A stretch of DNA of 64,000 nucleotides from Opeltia flavorubescens. Its lineage: Eukaryota; Ascomycota; Lecanoromycetes; Teloschistales; Teloschistaceae. The translations under genes and the position numbers were made by a program. Each line of letters begins with the position of its first letter. The first letter of the stretch is position 1. Under the pieces are notes generated by a model. It searched no databases. It worked only from the letters and a program-made list of their open reading frames with translations, and was not told the origin of the DNA. Where the stretch lies: contig KE546966.1 in the NCBI GenBank assembly GCA_000442125.1, forward strand, positions 892,969 to 956,968, given 5' to 3'. Below, one piece after another: positions 22,379 through 32,256 of the stretch.

Positions 22379-22705
22379 TCAACACCTCACACCCATATCC
22401 TCCTCTTCCCCCTCCCCTTCCACAAGTCCCTCCCTATCACCCTTCTCCCCAAGCCTGCCAGCCCACATCCCCGCCCAAACCCCAATCCCGCATCCCCAAA
22501 CCCACCGCATAACCTCCCCAACATCCATCTCTTCAAAAATATACGCCAGCATCGGCGCCACAATCACCAGCATGAGCGCTCTGTTCACGTCGAGGGCTTC
22601 CGCGCCGTATTTGTGTTTTTTGTGACCACCGCCCGCGGCTGCTCCCACTGCGGCTGCTCCTCCTGCTGCTGCTCCGGCGGCCCCGGCTCCGCCCTTGGGT
22701 GCCAT
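22379..22705 (-). CDS. Small two-helix membrane protein, unknown
   Basis: Single exon, 108 residues. An Ala/Gly-rich N-terminus (GGAGAAGAAAGGAAAVGAAA) is followed by a basic patch HKKHK, two hydrophobic stretches (ALMLVIVAPMLAYIF and VMRWVWGCGIGVWAGMWAG) and an acidic tail (GEGEEEDMG). The ATG context is good and the frame is free of stops, although the longer antisense frame 22188-22625 is also open. Function unknown; it may be a small organelle-membrane protein. Codon use is GC-rich in the Ala/Gly part only. Confidence 0.5.
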   Translation of the reverse strand: MAPKGGAGAAGAAAGGAAAVGAAAGGGHKKHKYGAEALDVNRALMLVIVAPMLAYIFEEMDVGEVMRWVWGCGIGVWAGMWAGRLGEKGDREGLVEGEGEEEDMGVRC

Positions 22706-23551
22706 TTATAAATGACTTTGGTCGTAGGGAGAGATGAGGTGGTAAAAGTTTTGCAACGAGTAGGATGGGTGCAGGAAAGATCGATTTCTCGTGGTTCAGA
22801 ATAGTGAAGATATGCGGGTGATAGCGAAATGTGCAGTAATGGATAGAATTTGACGGTGTGGAGATATGGACTTTGGAGGGGTTTGAGGAAACGGGTCGAG
22901 TTTTTTTGTATCTATTGAAAGAAGAACATGGTGACTCCTTGCTTCCGAATGTGGAATGTTGTGATATAGAGAGCATGGATGAGTGATGAATGAGACGCTG
23001 GGGTCTGCAGGCTTGATACGTTTGTTTTGAGTAAATTTGATAATCTTTTGTGTGTACTATCGAACGGAGAACGATGGGAGTCATCAGAAAAGCCATACTT
23101 GTCAAGACCACTGATCTTGATGGAATGGATGATGAATGACGAAAATGACGATGAAATAGGGAGAGACATACTGACTCCGCTTTTCTGTCACCATCTCGGG
23201 GATAGTCACCTATTGGGGTAGTCATTGCCACTGACTTTCACAGCTGCCGTAGCGTCATGGAGGTACTTAAAACGTATGTCAATATCACAATAACATGTCT
23301 GTTTCTTTCCTTTATCACATGAATATCATCTCCCAGAGAAACCCATAAAGTCTATCATGATTCACCCACAAAATCCGGTCACAGAAAGTGGGAATAGAAA
23401 ATTTGACTGTACCGGGATAACCCCATTGATATAAATACCACTACTCCAGACGTGTACCTTCCGTCATCCACAAACGTCGCACCTTCCCCTCAAGCTGGAT
23501 ATTCACTGTTGACTTCTATCCTTATACACAATACGATTCAAAGACAAAAAA
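22706..23551. other. Intergenic between two small divergent genes
   Basis: Promoters for the 108-residue (-) and 78-residue (+) proteins. A TATA-like TTTATAAAT lies directly before 22705 on the minus strand. No other feature. Confidence 0.45.
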
Positions 23552-23788
23552 ATGGCACCATCAAACCCAATAATCACACGCGCTATCAACCACAGCTGCG
23601 GCGCTCTCCACGGCAAACCCTTCGGTATTGGTTTCCAAACATACCTCTTTGCGGTCGCTCTAGTCTCTGCAGGGTTAGCCATGCATACTATACAACGAGA
23701 CATACGTCGACGGAGGTTGGAAGCTAAGGAGCAGGAAATGTTAAGGTGCTTGGAAGAGAACAAGGGTCTCGGGGTCGAAAAATGCTAA
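23552..23788 (+). CDS. Small single-pass membrane protein, unknown
   Basis: Single exon, 78 residues. The N-terminal part (ITRAINHSCGALHGKPFGIG) leads into one hydrophobic helix (TYLFAVALVSAGLAMHTI) followed by a strongly basic helix (RDIRRRRLEAKEQEMLRCL). That pattern resembles small mitochondrial inner-membrane or respiratory-accessory proteins, but no family is recognised. It starts at an ATG preceded by AAAAAA, a favourable fungal context. Confidence 0.5.
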   Translation: MAPSNPIITRAINHSCGALHGKPFGIGFQTYLFAVALVSAGLAMHTIQRDIRRRRLEAKEQEMLRCLEENKGLGVEKC

Positions 23789-24566
23789 ATATCATGACGA
23801 TCAGGGTGAAAGTGTACGGTTTGGTCGATCTTGTGGGATGGGTAGTTACTGTTCGCCCTGGTTCTTGCAACAGCTTGCCATCGTGAGAAGCGTTGTTTCA
23901 AAATTCGATTTCAAAAAAATATCTTCGTAATGCTCTTTGGCGATGAGGAAAGCGTAAGCAGAACACAAAGAGGCGCGGTCCCAGATAGGAATTACGAATA
24001 TGGCATACCAGGGCTGGTACGATGTCCATATTGAGCATACCGAACGGAGGCCTTGAAACTAAGGGGAGCCCTCCTGCAATGTCTTTTCCCTTGCAAACTT
24101 GCCAGGTCTTCATCCCACCACACCGACCAATGTAATTTCGGTCGCTGGATTACGATACTCCACCTGCAGTGCATCTTCTTCAGAGTGCTGTATATTCTAG
24201 CAGCTCTGGATGAGTCGAATGTCGACACATCGATCAAGATCTCGTCAGCTCGCATACTATGACCGTCGTTTCCTACAGATCTTCGAGGTTTACGTGCCCC
24301 GTTGTGTTAAAAATAATTCGCAATGTGAGGGCCTACGGCAGCCGCTAAATAGCCCGCCTAGACTCTCAATTAGGGGGTTGCTCAGCGACACTCCGGGCGG
24401 TCTTGGCGCCCACCGTAGGCTCTCACATTGCGAATTATTTTTAACACAACGGGCGTGCCTAATATGGGAACAGATCTTTTTGGGAGTAGGGTTTGATGCC
24501 CTAAGACTTTATTGGGGTATGAGATTCTTCCAACCATAGGTATCTTACATCAATCCTCCTCCCCTA
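23789..24566. other. Intergenic with MITE insertion
   Basis: Apart from the MITE at 24298-24453, the spacer holds no recognisable gene. The MITE sits about 113 bases before the start codon of the CCDC137-like gene. Confidence 0.55.
24298..24453. mobile_element. MITE with ~41-base terminal inverted repeats
   Basis: A 156-base non-coding element. The left end CCCGTTGTGTTAAAAATAAT is mirrored exactly by ATTATTTTTAACACAACGGG at the right end. The match continues inward to give ~41 bases with a single mismatch (24298-24338 and 24413-24453). Direct repeats CGTGC flank it (24293-24297 and 24454-24458), which looks like a 5-base target duplication. The middle ~74 bases have no coding potential. Near-perfect arms mean either a young copy or strong hairpin gene conversion. 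The superfamily is not assigned: five-base duplications are unusual for Tc1/mariner (TA) or hAT (8 bases). Confidence 0.82.
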
Positions 24567-25499
24567 ATGATGCCTCACAAACATAAGCGCCTCAAGAGCT
24601 CCTCAATCCCGACTCATGATCTCCCACCGACCTCTCTCGCCCGCCCCCTCCCAGTGACCAAATTCCCATCCACATCCAAACCCCCCCGGCGCAAACATGA
24701 CAACCTCCAAAACGACACTCCCCGTGCCTTCACCCGGCTCATGACCTACGCTTCCACCGGACAAAAGACTCCAAAAGGCCTTGATGATGGCTTCTCCACG
24801 ACTAAATCAAAAAAGCGCAAACGAGGTCCTGACTTCGAAAACCTATCAGAAGCAAGACCGCAGCCATCCTCCACCTTGACAGAGGTCCCTAAAATCCTCC
24901 CTGGCGAGCGCATGGGCGACTACTCCGCGCGCGTCGACCAAGCGCTCCCCGTCGCTGGGCTCGTGAATAAAGGGAAGAGGAAAGATATAGTGGGAGAACG
25001 ACAACAGTCTAGAATGGAAAAGCGAATGCAGAAGATGCAGAAAGAATGGAGGGAGGAGGAAGCGAGGCGTAAGGCGAGGTTAGAGGAGCAGAAGGAGGAA
25101 GAAGATGAGGGTGAGGATGGCGTGGAGCTTAACGACGTCAGTGACGCAAAGAGTGGGAAATCGAAGAAGAAGGGTAAACGGCGGAAGAAGAATCATGATG
25201 TGGGTGGGCAGATGGAGGATGAGGATGAAGATCCTTGGGCTATCGTTGCGGCGAATAGGAAGAGGGAGCAGGAGGAGAAAGAGAAGGAAGGAAAGGGGAA
25301 GGGCTTGGTGGGGCTGCACGATGTGGTGCTGGCACCTCCAAAATTTGACAAGGTGCCAAAGGTGAAAGTAGGGGTTGGCGATGTGGTGAAGAAGGGGGGC
25401 TTGAAGAAGCAGGTAGAGATGGGTGAAGCGAGGAGGAGTGTCATTGAGGGTTATAGACAGATGATGAGAGCGAAGAGGGAACAACAAGTAGCAGCTTGA
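24567..25499 (+). CDS. Basic coiled-coil nuclear protein, CCDC137-like
   Basis: Single exon, 310 residues, starting ATGATG. It is very Lys/Arg/Glu-rich: a basic N-terminus (MMPHKHKRLKSS), the block FTRLMTYASTGQKTPKGLDD, a nuclear signal SKKRKRG, the conserved-looking segment ILPGERMGDYSARVDQALPV, and a long charged coiled coil (RMEKRMQKMQKEWREEEARR). The C-terminal block GLVGLHDVVLAPPKFDKVPK, then RRSVIEGYRQMMRAKRE, resembles the end of CCDC137-family proteins found in fungi and animals (nucleolar/chromosome periphery). The family call is from memory of the motif and is moderate. A MITE lies in its promoter. Confidence 0.6.
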   Translation: MMPHKHKRLKSSSIPTHDLPPTSLARPLPVTKFPSTSKPPRRKHDNLQNDTPRAFTRLMTYASTGQKTPKGLDDGFSTTKSKKRKRGPDFENLSEARPQPSSTLTEVPKILPGERMGDYSARVDQALPVAGLVNKGKRKDIVGERQQSRMEKRMQKMQKEWREEEARRKARLEEQKEEEDEGEDGVELNDVSDAKSGKSKKKGKRRKKNHDVGGQMEDEDEDPWAIVAANRKREQEEKEKEGKGKGLVGLHDVVLAPPKFDKVPKVKVGVGDVVKKGGLKKQVEMGEARRSVIEGYRQMMRAKREQQVAA

Positions 25500-25787
25500 G
25501 GTAGGTGCTGCTCGTCCAACGCTGTAATCCTATTTTTCTTAGCCGGCTCGCGAATGCATTGATACCACCGGGAAAGCACTGTAATGAAGAAACAAGCAGC
25601 AAAGGAGTTTTGTGGAACAAGTAGCACGCCATAGGCCCTTTGTACCGCCCCGAGGACGGGTAATATTTTGCAGATACAATGTATGAATCCAATTGATATT
25701 GTTCTAGCCAAATCCGTCGAAAGAGCTATCCAACATCTATTTAGAGTCTCAATAGAAGTATCCAAATATCCAGTCGACATGGTATCT

Positions 25788-28700
25788 TCATCGATCCAAT
25801 CCATTCAACTCAACCAACTTCCTCACAATGCCGACGACCTCACTAGACGCAATATCGAGCCCAGGATCTTCAATCTTTTTCGCCAAAACACCATCAAGCA
25901 TCATTCTCAGCCTGCTCACCAGAACCCCTATCCTTGCCCACCCTTTCAGTCTCAACCATCCATCCACGATCAACCCTCGCCCAAGCGTATCCAAGACTAT
26001 AGGTCCTCCGAACAGCAGCAGCGTGTAGGCATTGAAAGGCGTCAACTCCCTCATGAACACTTTACTTGTCGCCATCTTATTGAAGTAACTCATGTACATG
26101 GCATTGCCGACGAAGCCTTGGGCATCGAAAAGTGAGGAGCTTGGGTGTACAAAGACTCTACCATTGTCCTTGTTAAAGAATTTGATAGTTCTTGCCTCAG
26201 GATCGAGTTCGATCGCGCCAGTTGCGGAACTCGCGAACTTCTTGTCTGGAAAGTCGATACGAGCGATTTGAGGGTTGAAAGATGCCGCTATGAGGGCACG
26301 GATGAGTGCAGGATTTGAGTTGTTGGCGTTAATTGGATGATGAATATCTGGGCTATAGCTGGGAGGGAGAAAGCCCGTCTCTTGCAAGGACGAGAGGTAT
26401 TGCAGTCGATTGGTGGAAATATCGTTCATTGTTTGGCTCGAGAGAAAATTTTGCTCACACCATATCTTTAATTCTCGAAAACTCGAACCAGACCGCATAT
26501 GGGACCACTCTTCGTACGCTCGTTGGTCACATAGTAAGTCTCCTTGGTTGGGGGCGAATGATGAACGAGCCGCCTTCGATTCCTCTCGCTTATCCTGGGG
26601 ATTGACAAAAGGGCTCTTTGCGGTCAGAATGGCAGCGATTGTTAAGCATGCTTCGAAGCAGCCAAACGTAGCCCCATAAACCATCAGCTTGCCACATCGA
26701 AGATCAGCAGGGATCATTGACAGATGCGTTCCAAGCGCTGTGAGCTCATCATCTTCTATAGCTCCCATCTCGCGAAGCAGCCCAAGGGCACCCTCAACAG
26801 CCAGAGAATCCGGAGGAGTCAGAGCGCTTGCAAGGAATGCCGGGACATCAGCTACGCCCATAGCTTTGACGGATAAACATAGTTGCTCCAAAGGTACGCG
26901 TCTGATTTCAGGGGCAGGTCGCTCAGCCATCTTGGTCTCAGCGCTCCGAGTGTAGAGCTTGTAGCATTTACCCGGCCTCACACGACCTGCCCGACCACGA
27001 CGTTGTTTGCATGCAGCTCGAGAGGCCCACACTTCTTCAAGCTTTACCATGTTATTCTGCGGGTCAAAAGAAGTTTCTTTCACCTTGCCACAATCAATGA
27101 CGGCAACGATATCCTCGATTGTGATCGATGTTTCTGCGACGTTGGTGGCTGCGACAACCTTGCGCTTTCCTATTGGGGTTGGAGGAAACACTCGTCTCTG
27201 TTCATTAGGTAAAAGTGAAGCATGCAATGGAAGAGCATGCATGTTCGGCAGGCTTCGGATAGCATCGAGGGTGCGATTGATTTCGACGACCCCAGGAAGA
27301 AAGATGAGGATGCCTCCACTCTCTGCGCCTAATTCTTGATCAATGGATCTAACGCAGTCAGCTATGAGATTATAGTTGATTCTCATGCCAAGTGATTGTA
27401 TGGTGCTTGCTATACTTGGATCTTTTTCATGTTGCTCGACGTCATCACCAGTGTACTGAGAGCGATGCCCATATCCTGCTTTCTGTATGACATCGTCTAG
27501 ATAGAAGTCTTCAACAGGGAAAGTGCGACCCTCGATATGACATTTACCGACGGAAGCCGTGGTCTTGAAATAGTCTTCAAAGACGGCAGCATCCAGAGTT
27601 GCGCTCATCAGGACAACTTTGAGGTCGCGACGTTGGATCATGACATCTCGCAATAAAATCAGCAGGAAATCGCTGTCTAAACTTCGTTCATGTATCTCAT
27701 CAACAATGATGTGACTGACATCTGCCACCGCTGAAGCTACATCTTCCTTACTACCGCCGGACGTTTGCAATCTTCTGAGGAGAACACCAGTAGTGACGAA
27801 TGTAATCCGTGTCTGACCGGGCCGGATCTTAGATTCGCCCCGGATGGCATACCCTACTTCATCTCCGACGGCCATACATCGTTCATCACTGACTCGATCT
27901 GCTAATCCGAGGGCAGAGATTCTCCGCGGCTGCGTACAGATAATATTTGCACAAGACCCCAGTTGCCGCTGTATCATGTCATCTAGAATAAATTGTACCG
28001 CTTGCGTAGACTTGCCCGATCCTGTTTCACCAGAGATGATGGTGACCTGATTCTGGTTGACAGTCTCAACAATGGTCTCCATCTGTTTCCATGCAGGAAG
28101 ATTCTGCCGGACACTGAGCATTTTCTTTTGGCGAGGCGTGGTCTGGCGAGAAAGCCACTGTTCACGTAGTTCAAGGCTCTTCGCAGATCCAACTTTCCAG
28201 TCGATACTTCGTGGCTTTGGTCTGGAATATATGCGCATGCTCCTGAGTAGCTTCTGGCCTTCGGCTGTACCAGTGATTGCACCAGAGACATCACGAAGCT
28301 TCCCGGGATTCTTCACAATGTGTGGTATCTCCATCTCCAGCCAATCAATGAGACTGAAGATCATAGATTCAGCGAGAAGCATGCTCCGAGCGTGCTTAAA
28401 GAGCTGGCGGAGGATACTCAAGCGAATATAAGCTGGAATTTCACGAGATACGATCGCCATGATTGGAGGCTCTTGCGGATATGTAGACGATTTTCTGACC
28501 CGTAGTGTACATGTCTTGAGATTCTCCACTTGTAAATCGATTTCGGATACAGATTCAGAAATACACTTGAATCGATCTCCAAAGATAGCGCCCAATGTCT
28601 CTTGTTCCTCCTTCCACCCTGCTGGGCTCGTTGGCTCGTTTGTGTTTGTAGTCGATGAACCAGGCCCTGTGGGTATCATTAGAATTTTCTGCAAGTACTC

Positions 28701-29864
28701 AGCAGCAAGTCCTTCATCTTCGTCACAATCATCCATTATTCTCTCGCAAAGATTGGTTGTGTAACCTGCTTCAGCCAGCCGGGCGATAGCTGCATCCCTC
28801 TTTGGATTTCCACTAGCCATACTAATCCCAGCAGTATAGCCTTCAGGGAGACTCCACCGTGGAAGATCATCCTCAGGTACGTGGATTAGGAGCCATTCGA
28901 GTGCTTCCTCGCGATCCTTGCATTCAGTAAGCGCCTCCCGTACATGGCTCTCCCTAAAACCTTTTGCCGTGAATTCCTTTATAACGTCTTCGGTCTGAGA
29001 CGTCGGGAATTCCGCACCATGAGGATTCCAAGTACCGTCTCGTTGCACAAGATTCTCGATCCGCGCCCGAGTCTGCTTTCCCATTTCGACACTTGGAGCC
29101 TTAGTCCAGCCTTTGGTGGGCTTGCTACTAGGTTCGGCGCCATTCTTACTAGAGTTTATACTGATGTTGACCATCTGTCTTGCATCTTGACTCCGTTTCT
29201 CCTGCTCAGCTTTTCGCCGCACACTTAATGCGTGGGCTTCGTTCTGTTCTTGTTGAGCAGCGAAAGGGTCAGCTGCGTACATCCATCTCCGGCTGGCTGC
29301 AACATCCTCTTTCTTTGACTCGGCGAATTCGTTTTTCCATAAGTCTCGGTAGGTAGGTGGCAGCATCATATGGATGTTACGCATGCTACAAACGCGAAAC
29401 AAAGCATAGGTAGCGGCGAAATGGCGAGCCTCAATTGCTGTAGGTTGGAAGGTAACATTCCTGTAGGAAGGAGGCAGCACGAAAGGTGGGAGAGACACAG
29501 CCTCTCTTGACTTTGAGTCTATTGATTTGAGTATCACCGATGAGGAAAAACCGGCAGCAGCCTTTGTCATCGTATACTCCGGTTTACACCATTTCTGTTT
29601 CTGGCAATGCTCCGACAGAAGGTTGACGGGTAGCTTGCCAGTCCATGATGCGCCTCCAATAATTTGTCTGGTGTCTGGTTTCTTCGGCACCTCCTGTCCT
29701 GAGGCCTCGTCAGTGCTCTGTTTTGACTTTCCAGGATTGTTTCCGGTATTTGTTTTCTTTTTTGGCTTTTCATTCCCGAATACGATGTTACTTTCATCGT
29801 CGCCATGATCCAGTAGATTTGCTGGCTTTTTGGAGGGACCTCCTCTACCACCGCCTTTTCGCAT
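25788..29864 (-). CDS. DEAH-box RNA helicase with UBA and RWD domains (DHX57/YLR419W type)
   Basis: Single exon, 1358 residues. The N-terminal basic disordered region is followed by a UBA-like helix set (EFTAKGFRESHVREALTECK, ~295-340) and an RWD domain (EEQETLGAIFGDRFKCISES, ~430-540). The helicase core has motif I GETGSGKSTQ (~610), motif Ia TQPRRISA, motif II DEIH (~720), motif III SATLD, motif V AATNVAETSITI and motif VI QRRGRAGRVRPG. Winged-helix/HA2 and OB domains follow (RRVPLEQLCLSVKAMG). This layout matches DHX57 and yeast YLR419W, and is related to DHX29, a translation-linked helicase. Substrate and pathway are not shown by the sequence. Very long intron-free ORF. Confidence 0.93.
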   Translation of the reverse strand: MRKGGGRGGPSKKPANLLDHGDDESNIVFGNEKPKKKTNTGNNPGKSKQSTDEASGQEVPKKPDTRQIIGGASWTGKLPVNLLSEHCQKQKWCKPEYTMTKAAAGFSSSVILKSIDSKSREAVSLPPFVLPPSYRNVTFQPTAIEARHFAATYALFRVCSMRNIHMMLPPTYRDLWKNEFAESKKEDVAASRRWMYAADPFAAQQEQNEAHALSVRRKAEQEKRSQDARQMVNISINSSKNGAEPSSKPTKGWTKAPSVEMGKQTRARIENLVQRDGTWNPHGAEFPTSQTEDVIKEFTAKGFRESHVREALTECKDREEALEWLLIHVPEDDLPRWSLPEGYTAGISMASGNPKRDAAIARLAEAGYTTNLCERIMDDCDEDEGLAAEYLQKILMIPTGPGSSTTNTNEPTSPAGWKEEQETLGAIFGDRFKCISESVSEIDLQVENLKTCTLRVRKSSTYPQEPPIMAIVSREIPAYIRLSILRQLFKHARSMLLAESMIFSLIDWLEMEIPHIVKNPGKLRDVSGAITGTAEGQKLLRSMRIYSRPKPRSIDWKVGSAKSLELREQWLSRQTTPRQKKMLSVRQNLPAWKQMETIVETVNQNQVTIISGETGSGKSTQAVQFILDDMIQRQLGSCANIICTQPRRISALGLADRVSDERCMAVGDEVGYAIRGESKIRPGQTRITFVTTGVLLRRLQTSGGSKEDVASAVADVSHIIVDEIHERSLDSDFLLILLRDVMIQRRDLKVVLMSATLDAAVFEDYFKTTASVGKCHIEGRTFPVEDFYLDDVIQKAGYGHRSQYTGDDVEQHEKDPSIASTIQSLGMRINYNLIADCVRSIDQELGAESGGILIFLPGVVEINRTLDAIRSLPNMHALPLHASLLPNEQRRVFPPTPIGKRKVVAATNVAETSITIEDIVAVIDCGKVKETSFDPQNNMVKLEEVWASRAACKQRRGRAGRVRPGKCYKLYTRSAETKMAERPAPEIRRVPLEQLCLSVKAMGVADVPAFLASALTPPDSLAVEGALGLLREMGAIEDDELTALGTHLSMIPADLRCGKLMVYGATFGCFEACLTIAAILTAKSPFVNPQDKREESKAARSSFAPNQGDLLCDQRAYEEWSHMRSGSSFRELKIWCEQNFLSSQTMNDISTNRLQYLSSLQETGFLPPSYSPDIHHPINANNSNPALIRALIAASFNPQIARIDFPDKKFASSATGAIELDPEARTIKFFNKDNGRVFVHPSSSLFDAQGFVGNAMYMSYFNKMATSKVFMRELTPFNAYTLLLFGGPIVLDTLGRGLIVDGWLRLKGWARIGVLVSRLRMMLDGVLAKKIEDPGLDIASSEVVGIVRKLVELNGLDR

Positions 29865-31415
29865 AGAATTTCCAAAAGATTATCATCAACTACAAGGCTA
29901 CACCAACGAGGTTGCAGAAATGGGATTCAGAGCAGGTTTCTAAACGCTTGCTTCAGGAGTACACACTATCACTTCTATTTGGTTTGCTGTTACACCTGAG
30001 AGCAATTAACCACTCCTTCAGAATCAAGATTCGAATGTACTGGTTACAAAATATTGATCAACTGATTGTTTGCAAGTTATTTTGAGCAGGATGTGTAGGA
30101 GTATTTGAATAATGCTTCCAGTATTACTTGCGTCAGATGGTTATTCGAATGCAAATGGAACCTAGCCTCGCCAGATGCGGCTCTAGTGGGAGATTGTCAC
30201 GTGACTCATTCTCTGTACCTACCTCCATGAGCTCCACTACCTTCATGCTAATCTCCCTTCCTTGACTTTCATCAGCAATTTCTGTCATGCTTCGGAACCA
30301 TGTAAGTCTAGTTAGTCTGCTGTTCATGAGTAGTCATAGACACTTGATATTACTCAAAGCAGCTCTTACAGAGGTCGACCCCTCGACGCGAGTTTTTACA
30401 GGCCAGGAAGTTGCCCTGGGTAGCTTTTCAAACATCCTTGATTTGCTTTATCATCTTACGCTAGATGTCAGAATGTTCGAGAGGGACTACAATCAACGGT
30501 ATTACCTCCGATCTTCAATAAGGCCGCCTCAAGCGCCTGTAGCGGTTGTAACACCATTCCCCAGCCTACGGATAGGGAGACCGTCGCGGGTAGGGAACCT
30601 GAAACGTCAAGATCTGCTGCACAAGCGTCTTGTTTCGGAGGCTGAGAAGCTTCTCTCTTTCTGTGGCGGTAGACCTATGCAGGTACTGAAGAAGCGCACC
30701 CACTTGTTATGAACGTATATTTTCAGTGTGAACTTTCAACGGCGTCGACATCCGGCGACCCTCTTTCGACCGGCTTTTGGAATAATAGTTACTAAAACGA
30801 CGTATACTGTAAGTCCGAGTGCCGTATACTAAAGTTCCCATTAGAAATCTATCTGGTCTTCTCATCTCTTCATCAAGAATACCTTTCTATCAATCCAGTG
30901 GCGTTATTTTCAAACAGTGGCATGTAATACTCCATGCGAAGCGTATTACCAGGATCTAGCCCTGTGTGTCGCCAGCACGTAAACTATGATGTTCGTGTTT
31001 CTATCAATTGGTCCAATGGGGATAAAATATGGGGTTGCGGGATTGCGCGGGTGGGAGAGCTTCCAACGTGGAGACCAATCCTTGTCGTCATTGAAGGATC
31101 TCCAGTAGTCCGCAATTCCCCATATTTGTATATCCTTAGTCTGGAGGGGATCTTGATCCTTCGAGACCCTTTCATATCGCGATTATTTCACCAGGTGACA
31201 GTCTCCCGCACCTAAATGATACATGATACATGAGTGGGTCCAAATCACAGCATGGCTTCAAATATACGACTGTTATGTTATGATCAAATCTTCAATTTTC
31301 ATCATCTTCTTACCTAATATTTGAAGCTATCCATTGAATCTTAGAGGTCGTTGAGGTTGGGGGGCTAAACTCGCGATTTCATCCTCTATCAGATTGTTTC
31401 TACAAATACTCCACC
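29865..31415. other. Intergenic with unassigned open frames
   Basis: About 1.5 kb between the helicase (-) and a secreted protein (+). Open frames at 30287-30712 (+, 141 codons) and 30934-31215 (+, 93 codons) have no recognised motif. The first begins with a GTAAGT donor-like site five codons after its ATG and an acceptor TTACAG near 30370, so a small orphan gene is possible but unsupported. Confidence 0.4.
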
Positions 31416-31931
31416 ATGATACATTCCACCACCACTCTCTTCATACCCCTCACGCTGCTCACCTACCTCCTCACCCTCACAACAGCAACTCCGATGTCCT
31501 CTCCAGGCAGAAATTTCGCCTTCGTGCCCGCCCCCGGCCCCATTCCCTTCTCCAACCCCGCCCACGGCGGCGACTGGCCCGAAGGCGCCGAAAGAACAAA
31601 CTGGGACGAAGGCCTCCCCACCGACGCCGTCACCCAAGCAGCATTCGCCCAATGTCTCACAGACTTCGGCTCCGGTGCCTTCTACGACAGCTGGGCCGGC
31701 AATCGCTGCGGGAACCTAGGCTGGTTCAAGGGCGCCGCTAACGATAAGATCAGCACCTACGATTGCTATCAGAGTTGCGCGCCGTATCTGCTGTATGATG
31801 GTGCGCGAGGAGGAGCGGTGGATTTTCAGTGTGATTATAGGACGGGGACGAAGGGGCATTGTTGGATGGGATATCATCGGCTGACGGGGAATGAGACGGA
31901 TAGCTCGGGGGAAGGGGTTGCTACTCAGTGA
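31416..31931 (+). CDS. Small secreted Cys-containing protein (effector-like)
   Basis: Single exon, 171 residues. A signal peptide is clear (FIPLTLLTYLLTLTTATP). The mature protein has six Cys (AQCLTDFG, NRCGNLGW, YDCYQSC, FQCDYR, GHCWMG) and is rich in Gly, Trp and Tyr, with no membrane anchor. Third codon positions are strongly C-biased compared with the AT-rich flanks. Size, Cys count and export signal fit a secreted effector-type or wall-associated protein. No family recognised. Confidence 0.75.
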   Translation: MIHSTTTLFIPLTLLTYLLTLTTATPMSSPGRNFAFVPAPGPIPFSNPAHGGDWPEGAERTNWDEGLPTDAVTQAAFAQCLTDFGSGAFYDSWAGNRCGNLGWFKGAANDKISTYDCYQSCAPYLLYDGARGGAVDFQCDYRTGTKGHCWMGYHRLTGNETDSSGEGVATQ

Positions 31932-32256
31932 GAGTTTGGATGGAAATCGGAATTCTGAAAGGCCTATAGTGTGGCATAATCCTAGAAATAGACGTTCTGG
32001 ATTGTGGGTTCTGGATATTGGCATTTCAGCGATTGCATAGAATATTTTAAATGTTTACGGTGATTTTATCCTTTACATCGGTACACAAGATCTGATTTCT
32101 ACTTTTTCTACCCAAAGTCATTCAGGCCAGACAATCCGATATTAATTTAATATACAGCCATAAGAGGAAACTTATCAAGTACGTTAAGGAATTCACCCAT
32201 CCAGTTTTATGATCATGAAATGCCCGTCCGCTCCATCAAGCCTTAACTCATACTTA
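31932..32256. other. Intergenic between convergent genes
   Basis: AT-rich 3' spacer; nothing else seen. Confidence 0.45.

Noticed and set aside
22188-22625. 145-codon plus-strand frame rich in Pro/Ser
   Set aside because: Antisense to the small two-helix protein, which has the better start context and membrane-helix pattern.
30287-30712. 141-codon open frame
   Set aside because: No recognisable motif, uncertain splice signals and no neighbour context; left as unassigned intergenic sequence.
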